In this document: positions 50,194-60,152 of the stretch, piece by piece
Position numbering within the stretch: position 1 is the stretch's first letter
How the letters are laid out: every line of letters begins with the position of its first letter
From: Bolinopsis microptera
Taxonomy: Eukaryota; Ctenophora; Tentaculata; Lobata; Bolinopsidae
Length of the DNA stretch: 62,000 nucleotides
NCBI RefSeq assembly: GCF_026151205.1
Contig: NC_087077.1
Span: 1-62,000, forward strand
Reading direction: 5' to 3'
Program-made: the position numbers and the translations under genes
The notes under the pieces: model-generated
What the model was told of the DNA's origin: nothing
Databases searched by the model: none
Seen by the model: the letters and a program-made list of their open reading frames with translations, nothing else

Positions 50194-50320
50194 AAATATT
50201 GTCGATAGCTTGCAAATCAATTTTTCAAACTTGTCGCGCGGCGCGCACTTTTGTGTTTAACAAACGTGCTTATCCCTATACTATTCTGTATTCGATTTTT
50301 TTATATGCGTGAAGGTAACC

Positions 50321-50416
50321 TTACCTTGGGACTTCAGTCTATTATATTTATGTTCATAATTACCGAATAGAGATTAGGCGGAATGACAGGCTGAGCAGTG
50401 AGCACCGCCCAGTTAA
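50321..50416 (+). mobile_element. Miniature TTAC/CAGTAA element, copy 3
   Basis: 96 bp, TTACCTTGGG...CGCCCAGTTAA. The flanks AGGTAACC and AGGGAACT agree at six of eight positions. A few bases longer than copy 2 around TATTTATGTTCATAA. Confidence 0.7.
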
Positions 50417-50799
50417 GGGAACTGAGCGATCCGAGGGGTTAATAGCGCTAGTTTATTATATAACAGGCTAGGTAAGTTTAAGCACTACTTGGTTCGGTTA
50501 TGAACTTGTAGCGCGATGCGTTACTGTGCCGCGCCGCGCACTCAATGAGGCTTCTCATGCAGCGAAATGCGCTACTGTGCCTCGCCGAGCTGCGATGAAG
50601 TGACATCGTCAATTAAGTTATGAACCTAGACATATCACGCCGCGCATGATCAATTAATGCAAAATGCTCTCATCGCTTCAATTTGTAATTTAACAAAACG
50701 TGAAAACGCGCCCCTACGCGACGCGCTTGCAATATCGCGCCCGTCGTCGCGTTTAATCAAACGTGTCACTTAATCTTTCATGTTCTAAACTTCTTATAT

Positions 50800-50892
50800 T
50801 TACTGGGCGGCGCTCACTATCCTGTCATTCCTCCAAATCTCTATTTCATGATTATGAACATAATAATATAATAGCCTGGGGTCCTCAGGTAA
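50800..50892 (-). mobile_element. Miniature TTAC/CAGTAA element, copy 4
   Basis: 93 bp in reverse orientation, TTACTGGGCGGCG...CCTCAGGTAA. The flanks share ACTTCT and TAT, allowing a 2-bp difference. Confidence 0.7.
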
Positions 50893-50979
50893 AACTTCTA
50901 TGTAATTTTTTAGCTGGTTAATACATAATACATGTAAATTGTACAAAGATATGCAATATGGGTAAAGTATAGGGTGGCG

Positions 50980-51058
50980 TTACCTGGGGACCTCACGCTA
51001 TTATGTTCATAAACATATAGAGATTCGGCGGAATGACAGGCTGAGCGCGGCCCAGTAA
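50980..51058 (+). mobile_element. Miniature TTAC/CAGTAA element, copy 5
   Basis: 79 bp, TTACCTGGGGACC...GCGGCCCAGTAA. The flanks AGGGTGGCG and AGGGTGACG match at eight of nine bases, indicating a target-site duplication. Confidence 0.8.
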
Positions 51059-51364
51059 AGGGTGACGCAAAACATCGAAAACAGAAAAAAGACAGTGTTT
51101 GGCACATTTGAACAAAAAATTTGTATATAAAGTTAATCACAGACTAAAACATTCAAAATGACTTCATAAGCTAAGTTTACATGGTATAGCAATAAAAACA
51201 TCAAACAATATTAATAAAAAGACATGCATTCGCTTAAAATACTCACGGAATCATCAAACTCCTAATAGGTATCACTTGAAAAGATATTAGAGACAAATTC
51301 TAATCGAAATAAAAATAAAATGCACACACAGCATAGAACTAGAAGTTAGGATTGCCACATGCTA

Positions 51365-52798
51365 TCATGTACCCCACGTTTTCTTGTAGAGTAACAAATG
51401 AGAAGTAAGTTTATCGTCGACCAACAAATGAGCAAAGAAATATTTCCTGTCCACTTTATAACCCGAATCCTTCAGCAGCTTATGAAGATGCGGTAGATTT
51501 TCCTCGAACGCCACAACGTACTCAGTACTTTTGGCCACCCTTTTCTTCTCGCCGCTGAACTTTTTCCACCAACTCTGAGGATCCCGATAAAATTGTTTCT
51601 CCTCGTGCTCGTAGCTCTCGAGCCCGGACAAGTCGGGGGAACAGTCCAGAAACCGGAGGTCTACCTCAGCATTGTGAATGTGAGAGTGGTAGGGGGTAGC
51701 ATGGCACGGTGTCAGGAACACCACACTGTCGCCCGATTTAACTGAGCTCGATAAATCATGTACAACAGAAATAGTACCGCGCTGGTGGAAGAAGCCAATG
51801 TAAAAGGCTACAATTATATTAACGAGGGCGTTGAGCATTATGATGGTGTAAAGAGAGGACCTTTCAATGTGCCGACTGATCCAATGTAAACCCAGCCCGG
51901 CCCAGACCATGCATATTGGCATCAGGTGTTGCACAAACCGGAACTCTTTGTGGGATATTGTCGAGAAGAAGAACAATGTTGCCAGCACAACACCCAAGAA
52001 CTGCCTAGGATAGTCCCGCTCCTTGATGAACGCCACCGCAATGAAAATAGAATGAGTGCCAAGAATGGCGGGAACACCCTGAGACAGGTACCAATGCCAG
52101 GGATGTGCCCCGTACACCTCACTACCAGCCATGTTGAACTTGAGGAAGTTCTGGAAGACGAAGGTGAATTTTCCGTACATGTAGGAGTCCAGAAGGGTGG
52201 TTAGAACAAGAGTAGGAAGTCCGATGACAAATGCTTTGATGATCGAGGAGAATCTTCTCTCGGGACATTTTATCAGGTAGTGGACACCTGAGGTTTAGTT
52301 TGGTGAGTCGAGGTGTTTCTAACTAGCCTGCAAACTGTTTTCAGTGTAAAGAAGAACCGGTTTAAGATCGGAGGTTAAAATCCAGAGATAGCTGTTAATT
52401 GGAATATGAATATGAATATCAGTGATATTTATAAGAATGGCAAACCTAGAAAGACCCAGAAAAGGACCAGAGTAGGACGTATAGCCACACTGAGAGCCGC
52501 CAGTATTACAGCCGGGTAGGTTACTTTGTCGTTGTACCTGAGATTCCTCTCATTATCTTTAGTGAGTATCACAATTTTTTTTCAACGATCTATGAAAGTT
52601 TTTATACGATTCATTTAAGCAAATATCCAATATTATCAACCACTAGGAGATTGTGGAGGACTCAAGATCAAATATCAAGTTCCCTGTGGACAATAACAAA
52701 GAAAAGCTTACCTGGTCGGCCATAAGTTCAAAGTAGCTGTTATCAGCAATGTTTCAATGTTGTTGACGAGTGGACGCGGGGAAACGTAAAACAGGTAC
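51365..52798 (-). CDS. PIGB: PIGB, GPI mannosyltransferase 3, last three exons
   Basis: PIGB adds the third mannose to the GPI anchor precursor in the ER lumen (GT22 family, multipass membrane enzyme). Three exons join with matching GT/AG borders: 52712-52798, 52446-52537 and 51365-52287, giving about 366 codons to the stop. The first reads RPLVNNIETLL, the second IRPTLVLFWVF, and the third YGKFTFVFQNFLKFN, GAHPWHWYLSQGVPAILG, SHKEFRFVQHLMPIC and, later, FLTPCHATPYHSHIH. These follow the human protein in order. Usual length is about 540-560 residues, so roughly the first third is missing, including the first lumenal loop with the catalytic acidic pair. No upstream exon was recognised between 52800 and 56220. 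The large last exon is fully open, so sequence quality here is good. Confidence 0.9.
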
Positions 52799-55700
52799 CT
52801 GGAAATTAGACATTATAAATGGAGAAGTACAGGGAGATTTTGAAAAGCAGGTAGGTTTATCGATATTTTCCGTTGACATTACAAAACAAACCATGATATT
52901 ACTTTTTGTGACCTTGATTGAAAATGTTACACCTCACGGTATGTTGTGACGAGCTATGCTTGACAATCTAATCAAAAATTGGTCTTCATGAGCCCATTAG
53001 TAACATGTGCTTATTGCTTTATTGTCAGTAACCAAGATTATCACGCGCAACAGACGATTTCCGTGTCCTTATGCAATATGCATATTACCTTTAGCGTGAT
53101 CTATTTCTTTAGTTGTATCGGAACAGTTTTATTAACGTGGACTACTCTTTCACAGTGTATTGTTAAGCTTTCAAGCAGTATACTATTTTGTTTTCTATAT
53201 TCTATCAGACTTTTATACATTACTTTATCATATTTTATTGAACTAAGTTGTAGTATTGCCAGATCCAAGTTCATCGTTCAATTTGTAACGGAGTTTTATA
53301 TTAACAGGAAACGATGTAACAGAGTCGATATATTTTAATGTTGCCATGGGGTGGTAAGTCCCCATACATCGTGGTCCGGTAGTTTCATTGCGACTTATCC
53401 CCTTAATCTGCAAAATGTCCCGTACTTTCTGTTTTCCACCTGGTCATATAAAAAAAGTGTGTTTTATAGCCTATTAACGCACGCGCCGAGTTGCTTCACA
53501 ACTCATCGAAGATGTTATATTACAAAAAGATATTGTATAGTACGGGTATCACCTGTTAAAATACACGATAAGAATCTATTTTAAGTGCACATAATATTAT
53601 TATATGATCTATAACATGAGGTCGTACGTATGTGCGCGTGAACGGCATCACCATTATGGTATCACGCGTTACGCGAACGCGCTTGATTTTGCCAAAATCT
53701 GAACGTATCAAGTAAGCGATTAGATGTTAATTGTTATTCACATCTGCGATGTCAGACATCTAATCAGTTTGCTCGGCTTATAAATGTAGAAATAATGAGG
53801 AAGTTGTGATGGTTACGGTGTCAATCTGATAGTAGTCAAACCTACGTTAAGAATTGCTTGGAAGTTGAAAGTGAGTAGGTCTACAAATACCAATGAAGAC
53901 GAACTCCACAGCTCCACTTTAGAAAAAGCTTACACTACAATCAGTGTGACTTGTTCATTTATATCATTACCAATTGTACAATAATTAGTTCTCCCCGAGT
54001 CCCGTACAATGGATCTCATGAAATAGCACAAAATATGTGTCAGCGACCTCGTGAACAAGTGCTCGTACATCACAGGTAATTATTTACCAAATCAACAACA
54101 AAAAAGAAGATGATTACTAAATTACTAATTTAGTAAATTAGTCCTAATACGTCCTAATTAGATCTAATTAGTCCTAATTAAACATTCCCTCACCAGGATG
54201 AGAGTTGCATTATGACGGAGTAGGTAGCTTGGGAGTGGCCGTATAACTTGACCACTAGTCGGTACAACAACACGTCACCTGCTCAATGATAAGGGAGGTC
54301 AGATTCAATAAGATCATAATATTATGATTTAATATTTAGAACATAATATTATAAAGAATTTAAAACTTGTCATCAGTTTCATTGTCATAAATTTCTTTTT
54401 ACAATATAATACAATTCTAAAAGTGACGTACTTAACAAATTTCCACTGACATCGTATTTGAGTCCGGTGTTATGAAAATGGGATAAACTCTTAAAAAGGC
54501 TACATATTATGTACCTAAGATGTGTCTAATTGATAGATGATTAAAAATGTTTGCCTAAATACAATTACCCGCAAAACAGAGCAGAGCTTGAAATAGTCGA
54601 GGTACCAGAATGACAAGTGCAGCTGAGTCGAACCTTAGTAACTTGAGTACCTGAAGAAGAGGAGTTACTAAGTATTTATCAATTAGTTTACTAGTATGCT
54701 AATAAGAGACTGATATACACATCACAGTGCTGGCAAGCACGACCATCGCCCTTATCTCCTATACTATTATACCCCCTATACTATTATACCCCTCTACTTT
54801 TATAGTATTTACCCCCTTTACTGTTTGGGTAAGGGAGATACTGGCAGCGGTCCACTAAGCTATTACTCCGTTATTATACATATTATAACCAATTATGGGT
54901 TTTGGTAAAATTAGACAACCTGGCTAAACTGCTTAAATCAAGGTACAGTCGGTTGTGATACGATAATAGGCAATGATGGGGGAATGTATTGATGAATATT
55001 ATTTGGAGAATGTGTGTAGGCAGGTAATTAGTTCATTATGTTTCCTCAGATAATTAGTTGATGTATTTACATCACAGCAGTGTACGATAATCATCAGTGT
55101 GCGTTATGATCGTAACGTTTGGAAGATAATGTGTAGAATCATTGAAACATGTTGAAGCAAGTAATTTAGAGTTTCAAAATTCCAAGTTTTATCATTTTTA
55201 GTGAAATATATAACTAGCCCAATTTACTGCGTTTCTTAAACAAGGCACATATTTTCTCTTTTTCGTTATCGCCCCTTATCATGGCTCCTTCATGCGGGGA
55301 TCATGATAAGATATTGAAGAACAATTTAATGCATGTAAATATCACGTGTTAACAATTCGCACTGGTGATTGGTACATTAAGACGTCATTATCATGAAATT
55401 ATAAATTGTTGGTCCACAAATTTCAGCTGATACGTAAAAATAATAAAATACTCCTACAATTATCAGTTGATAATCTTCTAGGAAACCAGAGCAGCTCATT
55501 ACTAATTTGGCGTATTATATAATACATCTCTTTTGTCTATACTAAGCAGTTGAGTTGATAAGGCTAGAGTCTAGACAGTAAACAGTTAACATTATAACTA
55601 AATCCCACAACATTAATCTGCCCTGGCTTGCATGGCAACTTGGCATTATAATAATATGTCGGTTACAAGACTGCTGGAGTCGCTATAAGTTAGCCCTTGG

Positions 55701-56127
55701 AAGCTAAAGATAATGATCAAGCTTAACAAAGTAAACGCTGGTGTAATTTGTGTAAAGTGGTTTACAGAGAGAGGAGGGAGTCTAAAACGGCCAGAAATGG
55801 CTTGCTTAATATGTGAACTATCACTGACTGAGTGTATAGCCCATGACTTGGCATATTCTATCCACTTAGAACTGCATGTCACACTTTTAATCCACTCAAT
55901 TAATCAGTAGTATGTAACTACCTACATACTACGTTACATAATACATAGTAGCATTACTACGTACTATAGAGGTGGGAAGGTATGTGGAGGGCTTGCGTTA
56001 TACATTATATTACATTACATAAGACATTGCATGGGATTATATCTTCTCAAATTTCATATTATGAGTTGAAACATACGAGAGAGCTCTACACACTTTAATG
56101 AAGCAAAGAAACTCTTAGAACAGTGTT
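52799..56127. other. No further gene recognised upstream of PIGB
   Basis: Should contain the missing PIGB 5' exons if the gene is intact, but none could be identified by eye. Short AT-rich tandem phrases occur near 54110-54180 (TCCTAATTAG) and 54756-54830 (CTATACTATTATACCCC). An open frame at 52979-53338 is hydrophobic but unlike any known family. Confidence 0.4.
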
Positions 56128-56215
56128 TTGTACGTGATGTACGTGATGTACGAATTGTACGTGATGTACGAGATGTACGTGATGTACGTGATGCGGGTTT
56201 TGTACGAGGTGGAAT
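56128..56215. repeat. Microsatellite of 9-bp GTACGTGAT units at contig end
   Basis: About eight imperfect GTACGTGAT/GTACGAGAT units lie directly before the gap. They probably caused the assembly to stop. Confidence 0.85.
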
Positions 56216-56220
56216 GTGAT

Positions 56221-56320
56221 NNNNNNNNNNNNNNNNNNNNNNNNNNNNNNNNNNNNNNNNNNNNNNNNNNNNNNNNNNNNNNNNNNNNNNNNNNNNNNNN
56301 NNNNNNNNNNNNNNNNNNNN
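56221..56320. other. Scaffold gap (100 N)
   Basis: Exactly 100 N's, the conventional size for a gap of unknown length. Linkage and orientation across it are only as good as the scaffolding data. Confidence 1.
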
Positions 56321-56949
56321 CCAATCCCTAAAATTTTTGTACTACAATATACTTTAATATATCCCTATCTCCTTGGAGGCCTACATCAAAAATTGTTGCC
56401 CAAAATAAGCTTGAAATGCAATTCTTAATCGATTCCAAAAAGTTCTTGAAAAAATATTGAAAACTGATGGAGTTATTTCAATTTTAATGAAGTCATTTTG
56501 GCTAGTATTCCGAACCGAGATATTATGTGCAATTTTCCCAATTTTGTTCATGGAGGTCTTTTTACTTAGTATCCACTATATTCAACAAACACTGAGTTAT
56601 ATCTTTCACATAGAGTTAGTCTCATTAAAAAATATTGAAATTTTATCGAATTTGGGCAAAAGCGAATTTGGGCAAAAGCGTATGCCCAAATATGGGCATA
56701 TTTTTTAAAGCTCATAGCTAAGCCAATTTTTGACCAATCTGGATGGAAATTCATGTACTAGTCCTAAAACAGGCTTATCTTGCGAATCTGAGTGAAAAAT
56801 ATAGTTCATCATGTAAATCTTAACGAAGAATATAAATCTTCTAATTGTAGGTATATTAAAGTATATTAAAATGTAGGATTGTTTCCGATTTTGACCCGGG
56901 GATATACTTTAATATACTTTAATATGGTTGCCCGGCCCCCCCCCCCCCC
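56321..56949. mobile_element. Poly-G-ended repeat, copy 2 (5' end lost in gap)
   Basis: Matches 46905-47370 and then 47870-47962, with the right terminus GGGGATATACTTTAATATAC, ACTTTAATATGGTTGCCCGG and a C run. It lacks the 495-bp segment and the LINE found in copy 1. Its left end falls in the scaffold gap. Confidence 0.75.
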
Positions 56950-57062
56950 TATTTTATATCCAATATCCTTATTTCCAGCTTTTAGGTGAGAAAAATCGTG
57001 TCTTTCTTAATAACTTAATAATAAAGGGATAAAATAACTTAAATCTGTAAAACAAATTTTAC

Positions 57063-57953
57063 CCATCAACATCTTTAGAAGTGAGGATGGTATTGGTGCA
57101 CACATCCTCATCAACAGTACAGCATGTGTCAAGTGGTAGTTGGAGTATGACACCGTGTATCTCGGGATTATTGTTCAAACATTCCAATGCGGATATCACC
57201 TTACAGAGGTAACACTGTGTTAAATAGTGGTGTAGTAGGCCCTGTTCAACTAAATATTTAGCCAGCAAAACACAATTGATATTAAATTTTGAATAATTGC
57301 AATTAGAAACCTCCTGTTGGGTGGACTGGTTTCCAAGCTTGATGTGTTGAGTACGTATTCCAATCTCGCTGGCTGCTTTTATCTTCATTCTGATGTAGGT
57401 GTTGGAGTCTGGTCGGTCTCCAACCTTGTAAAGTTATTTTAAGCATACCAAATATAATGAGATAACACCTGTGAAAATAAATGCATTCCTAATTTGGACA
57501 TGAGTCGCCCATCTTGATTTTGTGCTAACATGACTTTACCATAAAAGTAATTATTCAATAGTTGTGTCCAGACAACAATCACCCAATCAGTAAATAATTC
57601 GATGTCAATGAAAGCTGCCGAAGTTTGGAAAGGTATATGAACTGAGAAAGATCACCTGAACGATTGCTAGCCCAGGTTTAAAAACGTCCCACTCTGCCAG
57701 TGCGGTAACATGCTCCTTCAGATCCTCTCGTACTTTTCTGAAAGTGTTAAAGTTGTGAAATTGCACTTTTATTCCTTTCGTTCACCGTGCTTGGTTCTGA
57801 GATTCAAAGTTCACAATGGCTCTAACGAGCAGCAGACATTAAAATTATTCATTGTGATGCCTCTTTTACAATTATAAGAAGTTTAATACGAATTGCAATG
57901 AAAATTTATAAAACTAACTTGGAGATCTTTTGGCCATTGATAACGACTGCCAT
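57063..57953 (-). CDS. MTHFD1-like: MTHFD/FolD methylene-THF dehydrogenase-cyclohydrolase, exons 1-4
   Basis: The minus strand gives four exons: ATG at 57953-57919, then 57737-57656, 57424-57311 and 57199-57063, making 122 codons plus 2 nt. Residues include INGQKISKKVREDL, LAIVQVGDRPDSNTYIRMK and AASEIGI, then HIKL, GVILQLPLD and KDVDG. In the FolD family the Tyr and Lys of YxxxK are catalytic for cyclohydrolase; here they are Tyr49 and Lys53. QLPLD and KDVDG line the substrate and NADP site. The enzyme interconverts methylene-, methenyl- and formyl-THF in one-carbon metabolism. The remaining exons should lie at lower coordinates, but only a repeat and the scaffold gap are there. The third intron is 111 bp and open in frame. 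Whether the full gene is MTHFD1 (with a synthetase domain) or MTHFD2/2L cannot be decided; the N-terminus shows no clear mitochondrial leader. Confidence 0.85.
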
Positions 57954-58104
57954 AATATCAATGATTGAATAGCTAGCTGCTACTCCCTAAAATATTCTTT
58001 ATTCATACTCGATATTACAGTTAAATTCCGATTCACTGTACACTTTTTAAATAAATCGTGGTGTACGGTTATCGGGTTATATATGCATTAAGGTTTTGAT
58101 TATT

Positions 58105-58620
58105 GAGCTGGGAATCCCAGGTACTGAAAGTTCTATTCCCAAAGAAAGCTTTGATAAACGGAAAATCATCATAATGTAAAAAGAGACTTTGGAATATTTT
58201 TGAAGAGGAGCTTTTCTGCCGACCCCTTGACCAAAATTTCACCGTTTTGACTGAAATTTTGACCGGTGACCAATCAGTGATGACAGTGAGAGTTACAGAA
58301 GTCCCCATCAAGGTACTGGAAGCAGTATATCCGGGGAAAACTTTGATGTGTGATGCAATGAATTTTTTGAATATGTCCTACCTGTAAAAAATATTCAAAT
58401 TTCAGCTTTCCGTGACCCAAATTTCACTGTTTGACTGAATTTTTCTTAAATAACCATCTTCACTGACCAAGGTCACTGAGGAGACATAAGACACGATTGA
58501 GGTATTCAAATTTCTATTCCCGAAAAAAGCTTTGATAAACGGAAAATCATTAGAAAAGTAGAAATTTTGGAACATTTTTAGAAAGAATCTTTTTAGCTGA
58601 ATGTCCTACTGGTAAAATAT
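58105..58620. repeat. Three diverged tandem repeats of about 190 bp
   Basis: Units start near 58110, 58305 and 58498. The first and third share TTCTATTCCC followed by AAGCTTTGATAAACGGAAAA; the first and second share a block reading GACCAAAATTTCACCGTTTT or a close variant. They lie upstream of the minus-strand MTHFD start. No coding sense is evident. Confidence 0.6.
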
Positions 58621-58670
58621 AATTAGCTTTTATTACTGTTCTTATCCACCAACCAATGCACAGCATAGCT

Positions 58671-58764
58671 TTACTGGGCGGGGATCAGCCTGTCATTCCG
58701 CCAAATCTATATTATATGTTTAATGTTTATGAACATAATTAAATAGCCTGGAGACCACAGGTAA
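58671..58764 (-). mobile_element. Miniature TTAC/CAGTAA element, copy 6
   Basis: 94 bp in reverse orientation, TTACTGGGCGGGG...CCACAGGTAA, with core GCCTGTCATTCCGCCAAATC. It shows the family is not restricted to the 50-kb cluster. No clear target duplication. Confidence 0.75.
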
Positions 58765-59589
58765 TCAATCAATGAAACAAGAAATTTTCAATGAAACAAG
58801 AAATTTAATTTTAGCACATTTTACAGAATAAAAAGATGTAAAACAATTCATAAAATATAATGCCCATTTGGTGTATGACTTTTTGTCCTTGACTGCTAGT
58901 TTGGGTTTGGAAGGATAGGTAACAAACAGGCAAGGAATGCGCGTGCCTGAAAGCTTTTGCACACACCGAAACGCTAGTTCAGTTAGGTTTTTAGAGACAA
59001 GGCTCATATTAGGACTAGAAGAAATTTTTTAGTAGACATTAGGGGTTCTGTTTATAATAGTTGTTACTATAGGTTGCAGTCTTGTTGTGACAAAAAATCT
59101 ACACTAAAACATACTTTAGTTTATATTGTGTAGTTCAAGGATATAAAATGCAGCTTCATGGTGGATATTGGAGAGCTAGCGAAAGATTATGGCCTTTTTG
59201 TCAATGGTTATAATAAGCTATAAATATCTTAAACTATACAGTGCTAATTAAAATTTCTTTATAACTTCATTCTAAGATTAAATTTAAAAATTCAAAAATA
59301 TACATTTATTTTATTAAAACTTTCTCACACATACTTTACTCACAGGACAAGACTTGGAAAACAGTAGCCTAGGGAATTAAATTGAGATGTGTGTGACCAG
59401 CCAGTTATAATGTTTGGAAAATAACATTTGTGCAGTCAAAATATTTTATGGTCCAATCAAGCAGGGCGTGGTTATGTTGATTGGCTAATAGCGCACGTTT
59501 TAGCTTTCCTCGCAAGCACATTACACTAGTAGTAAAGTCAGTCATTCTGACTTTGGGGTTAAAATGTTAAAAAGTTTGGTTGATCTAGT
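58765..59589. other. No gene recognised
   Basis: A minus-strand frame of 80 codons at 58765-59007 (MSLVSKNLTELAFRCVQKL...) has ordinary composition but no recognisable family; it could be a small exon or chance. The rest is AT-rich noncoding DNA. Confidence 0.35.
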
Positions 59590-60122
59590 GTTGTAGTTGT
59601 CAGGTGGGTCTGCCTGACAGATTAGTAGGCAGGGTTTCCTTGACGAACATATGTAACCCTCATGTAAGGATATTGGAGCACGGAATTTCATTATCTTGTA
59701 GAGCTCCAGGTAACTGTGGTATGTATAGAGATTTTGTATAGCTAGAATATTATTATGCTTGAATATAGGCTTGGTGTGCTCTTTTATGAAAAAGTTTCTG
59801 GTGTCCTATAGGCCTAGTATGTGCACAAGTCTTAAACTTATCAAGATACGCCAGCCTATCACCAAATAGTACTCTGAGACAGTACTTCTGAGCAGTAAAT
59901 ATTGAGCTAATACGTTGCTTAGCTGCCCCACCCCATACAGATATACAGTAAGAAAGATGTGATTCGAACAGGGTATAGTATAATTGTTGATGTAGAAATT
60001 CTGGAAGGGAGCAGCGAAGTCTACATAAAGTGGATGTGGAATGATTTAGATTTCGCTTAAGAGCTTTAATGTGATCTTCCCATGATAGGTTCTCGTCAAT
60101 TATAACACCCAGAAATTTTGCA
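59590..60122 (-). mobile_element. Non-LTR retrotransposon, RT C-terminus and 3' end
   Basis: The minus-strand frame from 60122 to 59753 begins at GAKFLGVIIDENLSWEDHI, the conserved FLGxxID...W..HI block after the RT catalytic core, followed by YTLFESHLSYCISVWGG and FTAQKYCLRVLFGD. These are typical of CR1/Jockey-like elements. Downstream, 59590-59750 looks like a 3' UTR with short inverted GGCAG/CTGCC pieces. Upstream RT is absent in this orientation. The serine/leucine-rich frame upstream of 60122 is a shadow of the opposite-strand purine-rich tract. It abuts a plus-strand 5' piece that starts 30 bp away. Confidence 0.8.
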
Positions 60123-60152
60123 CCCAGGTAATGTTTATGAACATAATAGCCG

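Larger units (their letters stand above)
48805..51364. other. Gene-free stretch with miniature elements and CpG-rich patches
   Basis: Contains the TTAC...CAGTAA miniature elements listed separately. Between 50200 and 50770 it has unusual GC-rich phrases such as GCGCGGCGCGCAC and AGCGAAATGCGCTACTGTGC within otherwise AT-rich DNA. It also includes the 3' flank of PIGB near 51150-51364. No other gene is recognised. Confidence 0.5.

Noticed and set aside
51926-52204. 92-codon plus-strand frame
   Set aside because: Antisense shadow of the large PIGB exon.
52979-53338. 119-codon hydrophobic plus-strand frame as a membrane protein gene
   Set aside because: No family resemblance, AT-rich composition that favours hydrophobic codons, and no splice or start context that stands out.
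56115-56331. Open frames across the N block and the GTACGTGAT repeat
   Set aside because: They consist of unknown bases and a microsatellite.
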